Shown piece by piece: positions 32,331 through 45,344 of a DNA stretch of 64,000 bases. Both the position numbers and the translations under genes were made by a program. Under the pieces are notes generated by a model. It did not search any database, had not been told where the DNA came from, and saw only the letters and a program-made list of their open reading frames with translations. Source of the stretch: Cavia porcellus. Taxonomy: Eukaryota > Chordata > Mammalia > Rodentia > Caviidae. The stretch spans positions 36,362,785 to 36,426,784 of the forward strand of contig NW_026947502.1 of the NCBI RefSeq assembly GCF_034190915.1, in the 5' to 3' direction. The number at the start of each line of letters is the position of its first letter. The first letter of the stretch is position 1.

Positions 32331-33699
32331 CCACAGGTTCTAATACTATTAAGATATCTGTATGTTAAGAAGAAAATAATTCTCTTCTTTTGAAGTTACT
32401 GAAATGTTATTCCACGTATGATACACTACTTTCAAAAAAGCCTATGCAGCATCTAGAATTCAGAAATTGCTTTAACTCTCAAACTGTAAAATATCTGTAT
32501 TTTGGATTGTTTGCTGATGTGATGCTCTGAGGTGATAATATTAACATCTCTGGTAGACCAAATGTAAAAGGTATTGAACAAAATATAAAATAAACTGGTG
32601 GAATGCAGAAAAGTATGAAAAAAGTTTGCAGTGGAAAAATTCTCAGCATTTTATTATGTACAATGAGTAACAGAAGACAATAAAAAGAAATTTAAAGTCT
32701 GAAACCTAATTATTCTATGAGTAGGTAAAACATAATTAATGTGTGAAATTGGTAGAAAAATCTTTCAGATAATAAAATATTCAGAATATTACATTAATAT
32801 ATACTTCCTTATAGTCATGCACACACAAATCAGATTAATGTAATCAAATTACATGAGAAAACACAAAGACATCATGTTAAATATTGTTATAAACCACTAA
32901 ACACAAATAATTACTACTCTAAGGTTAATAAAGAATGCATATAATACTGAATGATACCTAAAATAATTCAGAAACAGTATTCTACATCTGAAATTATATA
33001 TTATAATAAGAAGGGGGTGTAACTAAGAATTTAGAAAAAGTATTTCAACTTTAACAATAAAAAGGATTTTCAAGTTTTAATTACTAGTATTCCCTTTATG
33101 ATAGTAAGGAATTGAGTTATTAGATTTTAGCGTATTTTAAAACAAATTTTCACATTTTATACTAGGCTTATAACTTTCAAATTACTAGAAAAGAAAACTG
33201 AAATAATACTTAACAAGAAAACTTCTTTTTAGAAGGATCACATACAAAGATTCAGTATTAGTCTTGATAATAACTTAATGGGTTAAACTAATATTAGAAC
33301 AGAAATATTTTCTTACTTTAAAAATAAAATTCAACTTCATTAAATTTTTAGAATCCATAAATAAGGCATAAAAAGTTAAAAACAATACCAAAAAGTAAAA
33401 AGCTGAATGAATAATTGTTATAACAATAAATTCCTTTATACTGTCGTAATAAAGTTAGAGTAGGTATCCCTACCTGAGCTATACTTAGTTGATATAAAAG
33501 ATTCATGAACATGTGAGGATAAATCATAACATCTTGCTACATAGAGTAAAAATATAAATTTGAGAAAATGAAAAGCCAAGGGAGAATGGAGGAGTAGTCA
33601 CAATTCATATATCTAACTAAGGTCTTGGATCTTGCCTGCATAAATCTTGTAATTCAATTGTAAAGAAGTAAAATATCCAATAAAGACGGGCAGGCATTT
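32331..33699. other. Very A+T-rich unique sequence
   Basis: Strongly A+T-rich with no recognised element. A decayed L1 could be hidden here but cannot be supported by eye. Confidence 0.4.
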
Positions 33700-34480
33700 C
33701 CCAATTTACACACAAAAAGACACCCGACATTATTTGGCCCTAAGGAAACTGAAACTGAAGCATTTCTACAGATGCAGGAAAAAACAAACTGTATCTACTG
33801 AAAGCATCAACTGTTGAGGCTACAGAGCAAGTGGGAAGATAAAATTCTACAGCCACTTTGGACAAACGCCTGTATCCCAAGAAAATAAACAAATACTGGA
33901 AACACAACCCAGTCATTGCGCTCCTTGACATTTACCCAGGAGACATAAAAGCAGATGTCCATACACAGACATGAGCATGAATGTACACAAGAGCTTTATG
34001 TAGACTGCCTTTAAAAAGCAGAAAAACATCATTTAACTGATAAAGGCATTAAATCATTGCTATATACCCCAACAATGTAGTAATACTAATAAAAAAGAAA
34101 AAATAGCATTGATAAAAATGAAAATGTGAATGAATGCTAAAAATTAATGTGCTCCATGAGAAAAGCTTGGCAAAAAGCAGCAGTGAGTTCTATATGATCC
34201 CATTCCTATGAAATTCTTAAAATGAAAATTCACTCACAGTGACAGAAACAGGTTAGGTGACTGCGGGGGAGAGAGGTGAGTGAGAGGGAGATTGAAAAGG
34301 GGTCCGGGAACCTTTGTGGGTGTTGAAAATGTTCAGCATCCTGAGTGTGGCCGTGCTCCCTCAGGTTTCCACACCACTGGTCATCTCAGAGGTGTACAGG
34401 GCAGCACACTGGACACTTCACATGGATCACTGGATGCTGTGTTTGTGTATCAAACCTCAATAAAAGTAATTAAAAAGTGG
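33700..34480 (+). mobile_element. Very old sense L1 (ORF2 end and 3'UTR)
   Basis: It resembles the end of ancient L1M-type elements: 'gatgtccatacacagacatgag' (33953), 'acaagagctttatgtagac', 'gatcccattcctatgaaattctt' (34196), then 'gcggggg...gggaacctttgtgggtgttgaaaatgttc' (34262-34332), and a terminal 'gtgtatcaaacctcaataaaa' (34445). The landmark order matches, but divergence is high. Confidence 0.65.
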
Positions 34481-34589
34481 GAAAAATAGAAAAACAATGC
34501 TACAGGAATTATAAGCTTACATTCCTACAATGGCCAAATGTATGCTATAAATGAACAAAGAAGGATGAATTTAAGTCTCTTTTTTTCTT

Positions 34590-35490
34590 AATTACGTTGA
34601 CTTCTCAGCCTATTGTTAGTATTTTTAATTTTAATTGACAAAATAATTGTTGTATCCAGTACCGGGGGTCTCTGAGGAGGAGAGGGGTCTCCCCAGTGAC
34701 CCTTTACTTTGTTCTGGGTCCCTCAACCTCACTCCATGAAGACTACCCCTCATCTGTCCCTACAGAATCTTATATATTTACGAGGTACAGTTGAAATCTC
34801 CGTATATGTAATCTCACACATTACTTTCACACATTGTCATGTCTTTGTGCTGGACACATTTGAAATCCTCCTTTGTGGTTTTTTTGCGTATACAATAATT
34901 GTTGTCAATCATAGTTATTCTAATAAGCCACAGAATGGTAGAAGTTATTCCTCCTACCCAACTGTAGTTTTAAACCATCCTTGTTATCATTAATCATCTC
35001 TCCTCCTTCACCTTCCCCTCATACCCCTCCCAGTGGTCACCACTCTTCCATTCTCTACTTCAGTAAGATCACCTTACTAAGCTTTCATGTAAAATGAAAC
35101 ATTTGAAACATTTGTCTTTCTGTGCCTAGTTTCACTTAACATAAGGCACTCAATTCCATCCGTGTTGCTGGAAATAGAAGTTCATTCTTCTTATGCCTCA
35201 ATGATTTGTGTAACAGGAACACATTTTCTTTACCCATTCATTCAGTGATGAGCCCTAGGTGGATTCCATTTGTTGGGTATTTGTAAATAACAAGGCAATA
35301 AACATGATTGTAGATGTCTCTTTGACAGATTGATTTCATTTCCTTTGGGTGTCTACCAGAAGTGGGATTGTGGGTCATATGCCATTCTATTTATAGTTGT
35401 ACAATGTAATTCCATGTTATTTTCCACAACGACTATACTAATCCACACTTGCACTAACAGTGTATCAGAGTTCACACTACTTTACCTCCT
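34590..35490 (-). mobile_element. Old antisense L1 3' end
   Basis: L1M-type 3'UTR on the minus strand (34600-34980), including 'ttgacaaaataattgttgtat' and 'gcgtatacaataattgttgtcaatca', followed by ORF2 C-terminus landmarks: 'cctagtttcacttaacataa' (35127), 'atccgtgttgctggaaata' (35158), 'gatttcatttcctttgggtgtctaccagaagtggga' (35332). A short GC-rich tract at 34655-34745 is not typical of this L1 region. Confidence 0.8.
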
Positions 35491-35519
35491 AAATAGCATT
35501 TTTTATTATTTTTTGTAAG

Positions 35520-35990
35520 TTTTATTTTAAAAAGAATAAAACCAGAATAAAGCAAAATAAAACAGAATAAAGCCCATCAAAACAAAACAGGGTAAGTGAG
35601 ATGGGACTTCAAAACAAAGTAATAGGAAATCAGCAATGTTTACCATAAGGCCTCTTAATGTCTTCAAAATAGCTGCCCACACTTTCAGACTTAGTAAAAT
35701 CAAACAAAACAGAACAGAATAGAACCAATAAGAACAAAACAATGAATGCAACAAAGGACTTCAGTGTAAGATAGCACTAAAACCAAAATGGCTACCATAA
35801 TATATCTTATCTTTGAAATAGCTGCCCATGCCTCACATATAATAAAATCAAACAAGATAAAACAGAATGAAACCCAAACAAAACATTGAAAATGATACAG
35901 GACTTCAAAATGATATAATAGGGGTTCAACAATGGCTACCACCTTCAGCAGGAGATGCCCCATAGAAGCTGTTGCATATTGTTCTCCTCT
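35520..35990 (-). mobile_element. Antisense HAL1-type 3'UTR fragment (three modules)
   Basis: On the minus strand it shows the 150-bp module repeated three times. The reverse-strand anchor 'ggacttc' begins at about 35604, 35756 and 35900, and each anchor is followed 40-60 bp later by an 'atggctaccataat'-like block. The A-rich end is at the left ('ttttattttaaaaagaataaaacc'). No coding sequence remains; it is 5'-truncated. Confidence 0.75.
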
Positions 35991-36239
35991 GAATAGATGA
36001 TCTGACTTATTTTGTCTTGAATGCCTTTCCACGTATCTTTCCAATAGTCTTTGCCAAGACTTACTCACATGATAGCTCCTCTATAAATTCTCCTCCATTC
36101 AACCTAGTATATGACCTTGAATTCACATAGGATTTATAGTATCTATACTGCCTACTGACACTTTTAGCATAATGTCACTAGTGAGCTTTATATATTTTAT
36201 CAGTTAAATTTATTGGTATATTTTAGGTATAATGATGAC

Positions 36240-37040
36240 GTTCATTGTAGGGAATTTGTGCCTGTATGTGATATATCGAATCTTTTTCTTTCCTATTCCC
36301 TTACCCTCCTTTCAACTGCTTTTGTCTTCTTTATTTACAAATTTTTCTTTCCATTTTTTTCTTCTTATCTTGTTTTTTTCCTTCTTTCTTTCTTTCTCCC
36401 TCCCCCCGACTTACCTTCCTTCTTATTTGAATATTTTCTTCTTATTTTACAATATCTATTACATACTTTGGTCCTTATTTACATTTTTGGTTTCTCACAT
36501 CAGAGAAACAATGCAGTATTTACATGTGTGTTCTCTATATTTCACCTAAGAGTATGGTCTCAAGGTGCATCCACTTAGCTATAAATGTCCTACAGCTAAC
36601 CTTCTTTACAGCAGAGTAATATTCCATTGTATAAAAAAAACCCACATCTTTTTTAATCCATTTATCAGTTGACAGGTATTTGGGCTGTTTCCAAGATTTA
36701 TCTATTAAAAACCTGCACATGGGTATGTATATCATTATGGCATGATGCTTTTAATTCTTTTAGGAAGCTACCCAGAAAGGTAACAGCTGGGTTAAAGGGA
36801 ACCTCTAGACCTAGCTTTTTGAGGAATCTCTGTACCGATTTCCACAGTGGTTGTACCAGTCTGCACTCCCACCAACAAAATCCTTTTTCCTCACAGTCCT
36901 ACCATCATTTGTTATTGATTTCTTCATAATAGACACTTTTTCTGGGGTGAGATGGATTAACAGCACTGTTTTAATTTGCATCTCTTGAATGACTAGTGAT
37001 GTTGAGCATTTCTTCATATTTTTATTTGTTGTTTCTTGAA
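36240..37040 (-). mobile_element. Antisense L1 3' end
   Basis: 3'UTR with a pyrimidine-rich stretch (36330-36440), then 'ggtttctcacatcagagaaac' (36489), 'gcagagtaatattccattgtat' (36611), 'ccgatttccacagtggttgtaccag' (36835), and 'ggggtgagatgg' (36944). Short frames here are ORF2 C-terminal fragments (36535-36735 minus, with the KSWKQPKYLSTDKW motif). Confidence 0.88.
36340..36440 (+). repeat. Pyrimidine-rich low-complexity tract
   Basis: T/C-rich with short CTTT and CCTT runs inside the L1 3'UTR. It is purine-rich on the L1 sense strand, as is common for L1 3'UTRs. Confidence 0.7.
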
Positions 37041-38329
37041 TCTCTATTTGCAAACAGGAAAAGATTTTTGTGAACTAAAACTAAGATGTATTTCTATTTT
37101 CCAATGTTTTTCACACAGAAATTTCTCAGTGAATACTATTAAATCAACAGTATACAGTGAAGGCATGATCTAACTTTGCTTCATTATGTTTATTTTTCCA
37201 AGTCATTAGAGTGCTTCTAATTATAAATATTATGTGAACTCACTGAACACTTTGAGAAATGGTTAGAAATTTAATACTTGATCTTTGTGTCTAGAGTTGT
37301 GATCCTCAAATGTTTTAACTTTCTGGTTGTTTTGAAAATTAAAACCCAACCACCACATATTAAGACCCAGCCTAGAGGAAATAATTGTTTATATTATGCA
37401 AAGTGTCTAGGAGTTTGTCTATCAGGGTCTGATGATAATGACTTGATAACTTCACCAAGGAGTTATGCCCTTTTTATATTTCTGAACCTTCATCTTCAGT
37501 CTAAGGGTTTTTTTCCTTGTATATCCCATGGGTTACAAGAAGTTATTTAGCCACTCATCTCCCTAAAGGAGACAGAGTTCTTTTAGGAAGTGAAGAAACA
37601 GATGTTGAGTAGAGAGCTAAAAATTTGGGAATCAAGTTACAGTTCTAGAAAAAGAAAACAGACTTTAGTCAGTTCATTCTCTGTATTTTTAAATAGTTAT
37701 TTTGATGTGATTTCAAACTTAAACAAAATTCACAACCTGGTAAAATAATTCCCAGATACACAAATGTTAGAAATACATGTAGCAGGAACAGATACATGTA
37801 TCCCTAATGTTTCCCATGAATGAAGATGCTAGCTTCAGGAACAGGAAATATGTTTTATCATAGAAACAAGCATATACCAATTTTGTATAAGTGCATTTTA
37901 GCAATGGACTGAATTTTATTTAAAACTTTCTCAGTCCTATAGAGACAATCCTTTGAATTTTTTCCTCAGACATATTATTTAATGTTCCATGTTAATAGAT
38001 TTCCAAATATCGAACCAATCTCATTTTAAATCTAACTAAGTTACTGTGTAGGTTTCTTGCAATAGTACTAGATTCTGTTAACTATATTTAGGACTTTCCC
38101 ATCAATATTCATTGACATTATTCATCCATGAATTTCTTTGGTGCATATTATACCATACATCGAAGATTTCTTTATAAGAACATCAGTTAGTTCTCCTTAA
38201 TTTTCTAAGCTCCAAAATAACTCATAAAGCATGAGATCAATCATGTGGTATTTGAAGCTTGCTAAATTCTGAAGATTCCTATCTAGACTTGGTAGTGTTG
38301 GGGAATAGCTCCTTGATAACTTCCTTACC
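37041..38329. other. Unique sequence
   Basis: Nothing was recognised in about 1.3 kb. The 90-residue frame at 37278-37550 has no domain. Confidence 0.4.
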
Positions 38330-38800
38330 TATATCTCTCCCAGGAAATTATTCAACTATATTTTTAAATTTATTGTCTTAGATGCTCAAAAATTATTGCA
38401 TATTTAAGTTTTTGTCTGAATCAATAGTTGTTTCTCTCTTGTCATTTCTTATTTATAAGTTTATATATTTTAACATTTTCAAATTAGCAATTTTATTTCC
38501 TAATTAGATGTACATTTTATTTATTGTCTTCCTCTCAAATTTCTGCTTTCATCAGTTTGATTTCCATCCTGTGGCCTCTTTTAAGTCATTGTGTTTGGAA
38601 TTCCTTTTTATCCTTTCAGTTTTATTGAAAAGTATTTTGTGCTACAAATATTATTATCACTATTATCAAAATCTTATCACATAGCTTTAAATGTAGTTTT
38701 AATATGTAGGTTTCATTGTGTTTTAAAGAAATTATATATTTTTATAGTTTTTCTTTAAAACAAAAGCAGATGAAAAGTTAAAGCTTAAGTATCCAGGTTC
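38330..38800 (-). mobile_element. Probable old antisense L1 fragment
   Basis: T-rich sequence resembling antisense L1 ORF2 upstream regions, for example 'tttattgtcttcctctcaaatttctgctttcatcagtttgatt' (38519). It lacks a diagnostic motif, so this is a tentative call. Confidence 0.45.
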
Positions 38801-38807
38801 AAAGACA

Positions 38808-39470
38808 CTTTTTATTTTTTTTAATTTTATTTTAAAGAGGGTAAAACTAAACAGAACAAACAGAACAGAGCAGATCAGAAGAAAACATAAGTGACATAGA
38901 TTTCAAAGCAAGACAATAGAAGATCATTACTGTCTATCATATTGTCTCTTGTTTTCTTCCAAATAGTTGTCCATATCTTCACACACAATGAATTCATACA
39001 AAACAAAATAGTATTAAACTTATCAGAACAAAATAATGAAGGAATTATAGGCCTTCAATAGGGAAATCAACAATGGCTGCCATAATGCCACTCATTCTCT
39101 TCAAAATAGCTGTCTATATCTTCATGTATGTTGAAATTAAATAATATAAAACAGACTAAAATCATGCTGAACAAAGAATAATAGTGTTGCTGGATTTCAC
39201 ATCATGATGCTACAGGAATCAGCACTGGGTACCATAGTGTCTCTTTCTCTTCAAAGCGGCTGTTCATTTCATCATGCATTATATAATTGATTCTCATAAA
39301 CTGTTTAGAAGTTCTATGTATGTATCCTTTCTGTATTAGAGGGAAAAACAAAGCAAAACAAATTCCAAAAACAACATGAAACAAAAAGATGAATAAATAA
39401 CAATAGCAAAGAGCCCAAAACACTGACATACAGGCCTCCGAACAAGGTGGTAGGAGCATAACTAGGGTTG
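38808..39470 (-). mobile_element. Antisense HAL1-type 3'UTR fragment
   Basis: 39205-39330 matches 24005-24120 of HAL1 copy 2 in reverse complement (shared 'aatcagcactgggtac', 'agtgtctctt', 'ttcatttcatcatg', 'ctcataaactgtt'). The module anchors on the reverse strand lie at about 38898, 39050 and 39192. The left edge is an A-rich end ('tttttaattttattttaaag' on the plus strand). It is 5'-truncated. Confidence 0.78.
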
Positions 39471-39741
39471 TTATTTTACATAAAGATCTTCAAGAGTTCC
39501 TCAGGTCACCATACAGTAATATGCACAACTGTTCCAATCCTATGAATGTTAACTATTTTGTTTCAAGAACTTATAGAATTTGTAGCACAATCATCTTAGA
39601 TATCCTAAGTGTTTATATAATTTTAGATATTTTTCTTTCCCTTCCTTTTTATTTTTCCTCATTTTCCCTGAGATATTATTTTCCCCTTTAAGTAGATTCT
39701 TATCCTTTCACTATATTTATTGAGGTTTTTGTATATTATGT

Positions 39742-39757
39742 ACTCTTACCATTTCTT
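39742..39757 (+). repeat. Target-site duplication of SINE in L1 3'UTR
   Basis: actcttaccatttctt here and at 39895-39910, a perfect 16 bp. Confidence 0.95.
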
Positions 39758-39894
39758 CTCAGCCACCTCGCTTTGATTTGCATTTTTTTTTTTTTGTCTT
39801 TTTCCTTTTTTTTTTTATCGGTACCAGGGATCGAACTCACGACTGCCTGCTTGCAAGGCAAGCGCTTATGCCGCTGAGCTAAATCCCCAGCCCC
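39758..39894 (-). mobile_element. ID-type SINE with extended 3' tail
   Basis: On the minus strand the body begins 'ggggctggggatttagctc' with an A box (tagctcagcgg) and an intact B box (gagttcgatccc). Next comes the tail: A-run, ggaaaaagac, A-run. A further 25 nt, tgcaaatcaaagcgaggtggctgag, precedes the target duplication and is not found in the copy at 6522. This looks like read-through RNA from the source gene's downstream flank. It is young, with both boxes intact. Confidence 0.92.
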
Positions 39895-42660
39895 ACTCTT
39901 ACCATTTCTTACTAGGGAGACTATACAGTATTTGCACATGTGAGTTTGATTTATTCCACTTATGAGTATGGTCTCGAGTTGCATCCTTTTATTTATAAAT
40001 ATCTCAATGTGATCATTCTTTATAGAATAGTACTCCATTGTATAAAAATACTACAACTTTTTTTATCCATTCCTCAGTTGATGGACACTTAGGTTGTTTC
40101 CAGGACCTGGATATTACAAATTGTGCTGCTATAAACATGGGTTCACATATAACACTGTGGTATGATGTTTTCAGTTCTTCTGGGAATATGCCCAGAAGTG
40201 GAATAGCTGGGTCAAATTGGACTTGCAATCACAGCTTTTTGAGAATTCTCCAGACTGACCTCCACAATGGTTGCACCAGTCTACACTCCCACCAACAGTG
40301 CAGGAGAGTTCCTTTTTCCCCACAGCCTCTCCAGCATTTGTTGGTGGTGGTTTTCTTGATCCTGGCCATTCTTTCAGGAGTGAGATGGAATCTCAGTGTG
40401 GTTTTAATTTACATTTCTCTAATGAGTAATGATGCTGAACATTTTTTCATGTATTTACTTGTCATTTGTATTTCTTCATCTGGGAACTGTGTATTCATCT
40501 TCAGATGCCCATTTTTTGATTGGATCTTTAAATTTCGGGGGTTTGAGTTTTTTTTAAATTCTTTATATGTTTCAGACAGAAGTCCTTTTTCTGAGAGACA
40601 GTTCACTGAGATTTTTTCCCAGCTTAGGAGTTTTCTTTTCACTATGCTGGAGATTTCTTGTGACATGCAAAAACTCTCTAATAGGACATGATGCCAGTTA
40701 TTGATTCTGGGAAGCATTTCCTGTGCGGTTTGAGTCCTGTTCATGAATTTTCTACCTACCCTTATGTCTTCAAGATTTCTACCTACTTTATCTTCCAACA
40801 GATTTAGTGTTTCTGTTTTAATATTTAGATCTTTGATCCATTTAGACTTTAGTTTAGTACATGGTGATAGGCATGGGTTTAGTTTTAGTTTTTGGCATAT
40901 GGAGAGCCAATTTTTCCAGCACCATTTATTGAAGAGATTGTCTTTCTTCCAGTGGACATGTTTGGCCCCTTTATCAAAGATAAGGTGGTTGAATGTGTTT
41001 GTAGTTGTCGAGTTGTAGTTATACCTTCTAATCTATTCCATTGAGCTTCAGGTCTGTTTTTATTCCAGTACCATGTTGATTTTATTACAATTGCTTTGTA
41101 GTTTAAGTTCAAGTCAGGGATTGTGATGCCTCCTGCCTTGCCTTTGCTGCTTAGAATTGCCTTTACTATTCTAGGTCTCTTCTGGTTCCAAATGAATTTT
41201 AGGAATGATTTCTCTAGATCTGTGAGGCATGCTAGTGGTATTTTCATTGAGACTGCCTTAAATCTGTATAACAATTTCAGGAGAATGGCCACTTGCACAA
41301 TGTTTGTTCTTCCTATCCATGAACAAGTGGTATCTTGCCAATTTCTGAGGTTCTCTTCCATTTCTCTTTCAGGGTTTTATAATTTTCCCTGAATAGATCT
41401 TTTACTTGTTTTGTTATATTGATTCCTAAGTATTTCATTTTTTTTTTTTGAATGCTATTGCGAAGGGTGTGGCTTCTCTTATTTCTCTCCCAGTGACTTT
41501 GTTGCTTGTGTAAAGGAATGCTATTGATTTTTCAGTGTTGCTTTTGTATCCAGCTACATTACTGAATCTATTTATTATGGCTAGGAGCCTTGTTATGGAG
41601 TTTGGGGGGTCTTCTATATGAGGATCATATCATCTGTAAATAATGATAATTTAACTTTTTCTTTTCCTATCATTTCTTGTATTTCTCTCTCTTGTCTACT
41701 TGTTCTGGCTGGAATTTCCAGTACTATATTGAATAGGAGTGGCGACAATGGACATCCTTGTCTTGTTCCTGATTAGGGTAAAGGCTTTCAGTTTTTGGCC
41801 ATTTAATATGATGTTGGCTGTTGGCTTGTCATAGATGGCTTTTATCATATTGAAGTAAAAACCATCTATTCCAATTTTCTGTAAGGTTCCTATCATGAAC
41901 GAGTGTTGGACTTTATCAAAAGCTTTTTCTGCATCTATAGAAATGATCATGTGGCTCTTATTTTTGGTTCTAATGATATTGTGGATTACATTTATTTATT
42001 TGTGTATGTTGAACCATCCCTGCATTCCTGGGATGAATCCCACTTAGTTGTGGTATATAATCTTTTTGTTTGTCAATATTTTATTGAGAATTTTTACATC
42101 TTTATTCATTAGGGAGATTGGCCTATAGTTCTCTTTTTGGGTTGGGTCTTTCTCACGTTTTGGTATTAGAGTAATATTTGCTTCTAGGGATGAATTAGAG
42201 AGAATTGCTTCCCTTTCAATATCATTGAAGAGTTTGAAGAGTGTTGGCATAGATTTAACACTCCTCTTTGAATTTCTTGTAGAATTTCACAGTGAGTCTG
42301 TCTGGGCCTGGGCTTTTCTTTGTTGGTAAGGATTTAATTACATTTTCAGTTTCATTAATTGAAATTGGGTTTTCAGCAATTTTACCTCTTCTTTTTCCAG
42401 CTTTGGTCATTCATATGTTTCTAGGACTCTGTCCATTTCTTCTGTGTTACCAAGTTTATAAGAGTAGAGGTTTTCAAAATAGGTATTGATGATCTTCTGT
42501 ATTTCCACAGGGTCTTTAGTGATTTCACCCTTTTCATTTCTAACTGCATGAATTTTAGTTTTTTCTTTCCTTTTTAAAAATAAGGTTGGCTAGGGGCTTA
42601 TCAATTTTATTTATTCTCTCAAAGAATCAACTCTCAAACACTTTTTTAAAAATCTGTTAG

Positions 42661-44060
42661 TTATTTCTAGTTTCGTGGTCTAATAGTGTCGTGCTTTTAC
42701 TGATTTGTTTTTTGTTTCCTAATTACTACATTTAAGTATTCTAGGTATGCTACAAATAAATGTGAAGCATCTAGATTAAGGTATGTTTTTATATACTATG
42801 ACATGTATCTTATTGGTTATAAAATTTAGGTCTTCTAGAGTTTTTGTCAACTTCAACTAGTCTGTGTTGTTTTGTTTTATTTTTGTACCAGGGATCAAAC
42901 CCAGGACCTCACACTAGCCAGACAGGCACTTACGCCAGTGAGCTAAATCTCCAGCTCTATCCTATGTATTTTAACTTCTCATATTATTTGTATATATTTT
43001 GTGTTCCCTTGCAATTTTTAAGGCAATGTCTGCATTATTTTGGTTCAAAGTTATTCAAATTATACACATTATAGTATGTTTTAAGTTTAAAAATCATCCT
43101 TTTTAATATTTTCTGTATTAAATTATAATTTTTATGATGTTGTTTCACTAATAGGCACTAGGCCTACTTTTTTATTGTTCCAGTTTATTCACTGTTCTTT
43201 TGCCTACTTCTTTCATGTTAGCCTTTTTCAATTATTTTGTTCTGGTGTGTCTCATATACAGCATATAGGTGGTTCTTCAATTATAAACCAGGTTCTAATA
43301 GTTGTGTTATACTTATTAACATTTATCAATAAAATTGCTATATTTTATCTCAATTATTTTATATGATTTGTAATTTTTGTCTTTGATTTTTTTCTCTTTT
43401 TTTTTGGTGTTTAGGAAGGTGTTTTTCTCTATTGTTTACTTTCTTATTTACATTGTAATAAATGCCCATGTTCTTGTATTCTAAAATCCTTACAGTCATT
43501 TCAGTTTATAATGATATTCTTTAACCACCCTCTAATCCCTCTATTCAATAATTAATGGTTATTCTACTTTCGTCTTTGTAGTCATGGTTTTTCTGTTTTA
43601 CTAGAACCAGAATCTGCACTATTAGCATATATGACACATTTTACACTGCCCTATTCTCTTCTAGTCTTAGATCTATAATGGAGTTATTAAATGATGGCAA
43701 TCTTTTTTTTTTTTTGCTAAAATTTCCTAGCAAGATCTTGGTTAATCAGCATAATTTTGTAAAATTCCCCAGAAAGGCTTGTGGATTCAGAATTTCCTGA
43801 ATAGTTTATGTTTCAAGTTATTTCCCATATTTTGATGCTTAAAAGACAGCCTGATTGGAAAAATCTCCAGCTTATACATCTTGAGCTTTTTAAAAAATAC
43901 TGTTTCATTACTGACTTTATTTTACGGTGGTTTTTGAAATATCTCCTTCCAGTCCAGTTATCGTTCTTTATAAATTGTTTAATCTTTCCCCTGAAAGTCC
44001 TCAAATTCCTGTATCTGTCTAGCAACTTTCTGAGGCTAATATATTGTTGGTGACCATTAA
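42661..44060 (-). mobile_element. Probable old antisense L1 (upstream part of ORF2)
   Basis: T-rich sequence in the style of antisense L1M endonuclease and linker regions ('ttttattgttccagtttattcactgttcttttgcc' near 43169; 'aaaatttcctagcaagatcttgg' near 43718). It has no frame worth naming. It may be the upstream continuation of the neighbouring L1 or a separate, older copy. Confidence 0.45.
42885..42958 (-). mobile_element. ID-type SINE, antisense
   Basis: Reverse complement of 'agctggagatttagctcactgg...gggtttgatccctggtac', with the A-rich tail at the left (42863-42884 as TTTTG/T-rich). The B box is slightly mutated. Confidence 0.85.
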
Positions 44061-44099
44061 GGGCTTTTAATGGCATCAGAGATGCCTTTCAGTGTATGG

Positions 44100-44525
44100 G
44101 CTAAGTCTTTTTATTGGTATATGCTTGCAAAACATAACACTTGTGCTCATTTAGGAGAACTGTTAACAAATCTTCATAATTTTATCTCCACCACTCTTTC
44201 CTTCTCCCTTTACTCTCATTCTCTCCCCCTTATCCAAAAGACTTTCTTCTTTACATTGTTCATTTATATTTTGGGTTTCTCATATAAAAGAAACTATCAG
44301 ATATTTAACATTCTGTATCTGACTACATTCATTAAACATTATACTGTCAAGATCAATCCATTTATTTTGCTCCAAATAACAGGAATTTATTCTTTTATTG
44401 CAGGATAAAATTCCATTGTGTATGTATACATTTCCTTTATCCATTTAGCTATCAATGGGCATGTGGGCTGTTTTCAGAATTTAGCTATTGTGAATTGTGC
44501 TGCTATAAACATGCTACAGTACTAC
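44100..44525 (-). mobile_element. Old antisense L1 3' end
   Basis: 'tttatattttgggtttctcatataaaagaaac' (44264), 'gataaaattccattgtgtatgtataca' (44404), 'atgggcatgtgggctgtttt' (44455), and 'ttgtgaattgtgctgctataaacatg' (44488). It is truncated after this point. Confidence 0.82.
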
Positions 44526-45330
44526 ACTAATACATGCTAAACATGCTGAACTGGTTAAGCAGTTCCTTTTCTCCCAACAGTAGAGAGGACTCCAGCTCAG
44601 CTTTCATCTTCTCTTTATTTTCCCATCCTCTCATCATCCTTACCCACGCCCACCAGGAACTTTAAGAGCTGGGCTGGAATGAGGCAACCATGTCTTTAAC
44701 TCTTTTAGAATATAACCAGGAGAGATATAAGTGGGTAAAATGTAATTTCAACAATTGTCCCTAAAATCAAGGCAGTAATAAAGAGTATAACAACTGAGAA
44801 AAGCCCAGGACATAATGGGTTTACCTCTGAATGTTACCAAAACTTTAAAGAACTAATGCTAATACTCCTTAAACTTTTCCATGAAATTGAAAAAGAAGGA
44901 ACACTGCCAAATTGTTTCTATAAAGTCAGCAATACACGGATACAAAAACCAGATAGAGGCAAAAGAAGAAAACTACAGGCCGATGTTCTTGATAAACATA
45001 GATGCAAAATCTTTGGTCAATAAGATACTTGCAAACAGAATTCAATGAATCATTAAAATGGTCTACATCATGACCAAGTCAGCTTCATCCCAAGGATCAA
45101 GGATAGTACAACATATGCAAACCAATAAATATCAAACAATGTATAAATAGTTAAGAATAAAAATCATGATCATCTCAATACATGTATAAAAACTTTTGAG
45201 AAAGTCTTCATGATAAAAACTGAGTGGCAATAGATATAGAAGAACTTTACTTCAAGTGGATAAAAATTATATATAGCAATTCCATGGACAAATCATACCA
45301 AGTGGAAAAAACTGTTAAGTATTTCCTCTA

Positions 45331-45344
45331 AAAACAGGAATGTA
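45331..45344 (+). repeat. 5' target-site duplication of HAL1 copy 3
   Basis: aaaacaggaatgta here and aaaataggaatgta at 48541-48554, a single mismatch over 14 bp. Confidence 0.88.

Larger units (their letters stand above)
39590..42660 (-). mobile_element. Antisense L1, 3' 3 kb (reverse transcriptase to 3'UTR)
   Basis: The best-preserved L1 ORF2 in the window, on the minus strand. From right to left: [17 protein letters not shown] (42250-42044), the segment [12 protein letters not shown] (41950-41696), the catalytic FTDD region near 41640-41618, FIWNQKRPRIVKAILSSKGK with ITIPDLNLNYKA (41361-40885), the region at 40798-40409, and the C-terminal KSWKQPKCPSTEEWIKK (40228-40013). Each piece is in a different frame, so the gene is dead. 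The 5' side stops near 42660. The 3'UTR (39590-39900) is interrupted by a SINE. The plus-strand 217-residue frame at 40038-40691 is its shadow. Confidence 0.93.

Noticed and set aside
40038..40691. Longest plus-strand frame (217 codons)
   Set aside because: It is the antisense shadow of a minus-strand L1 ORF2 C-terminus and crosses its 3' region.
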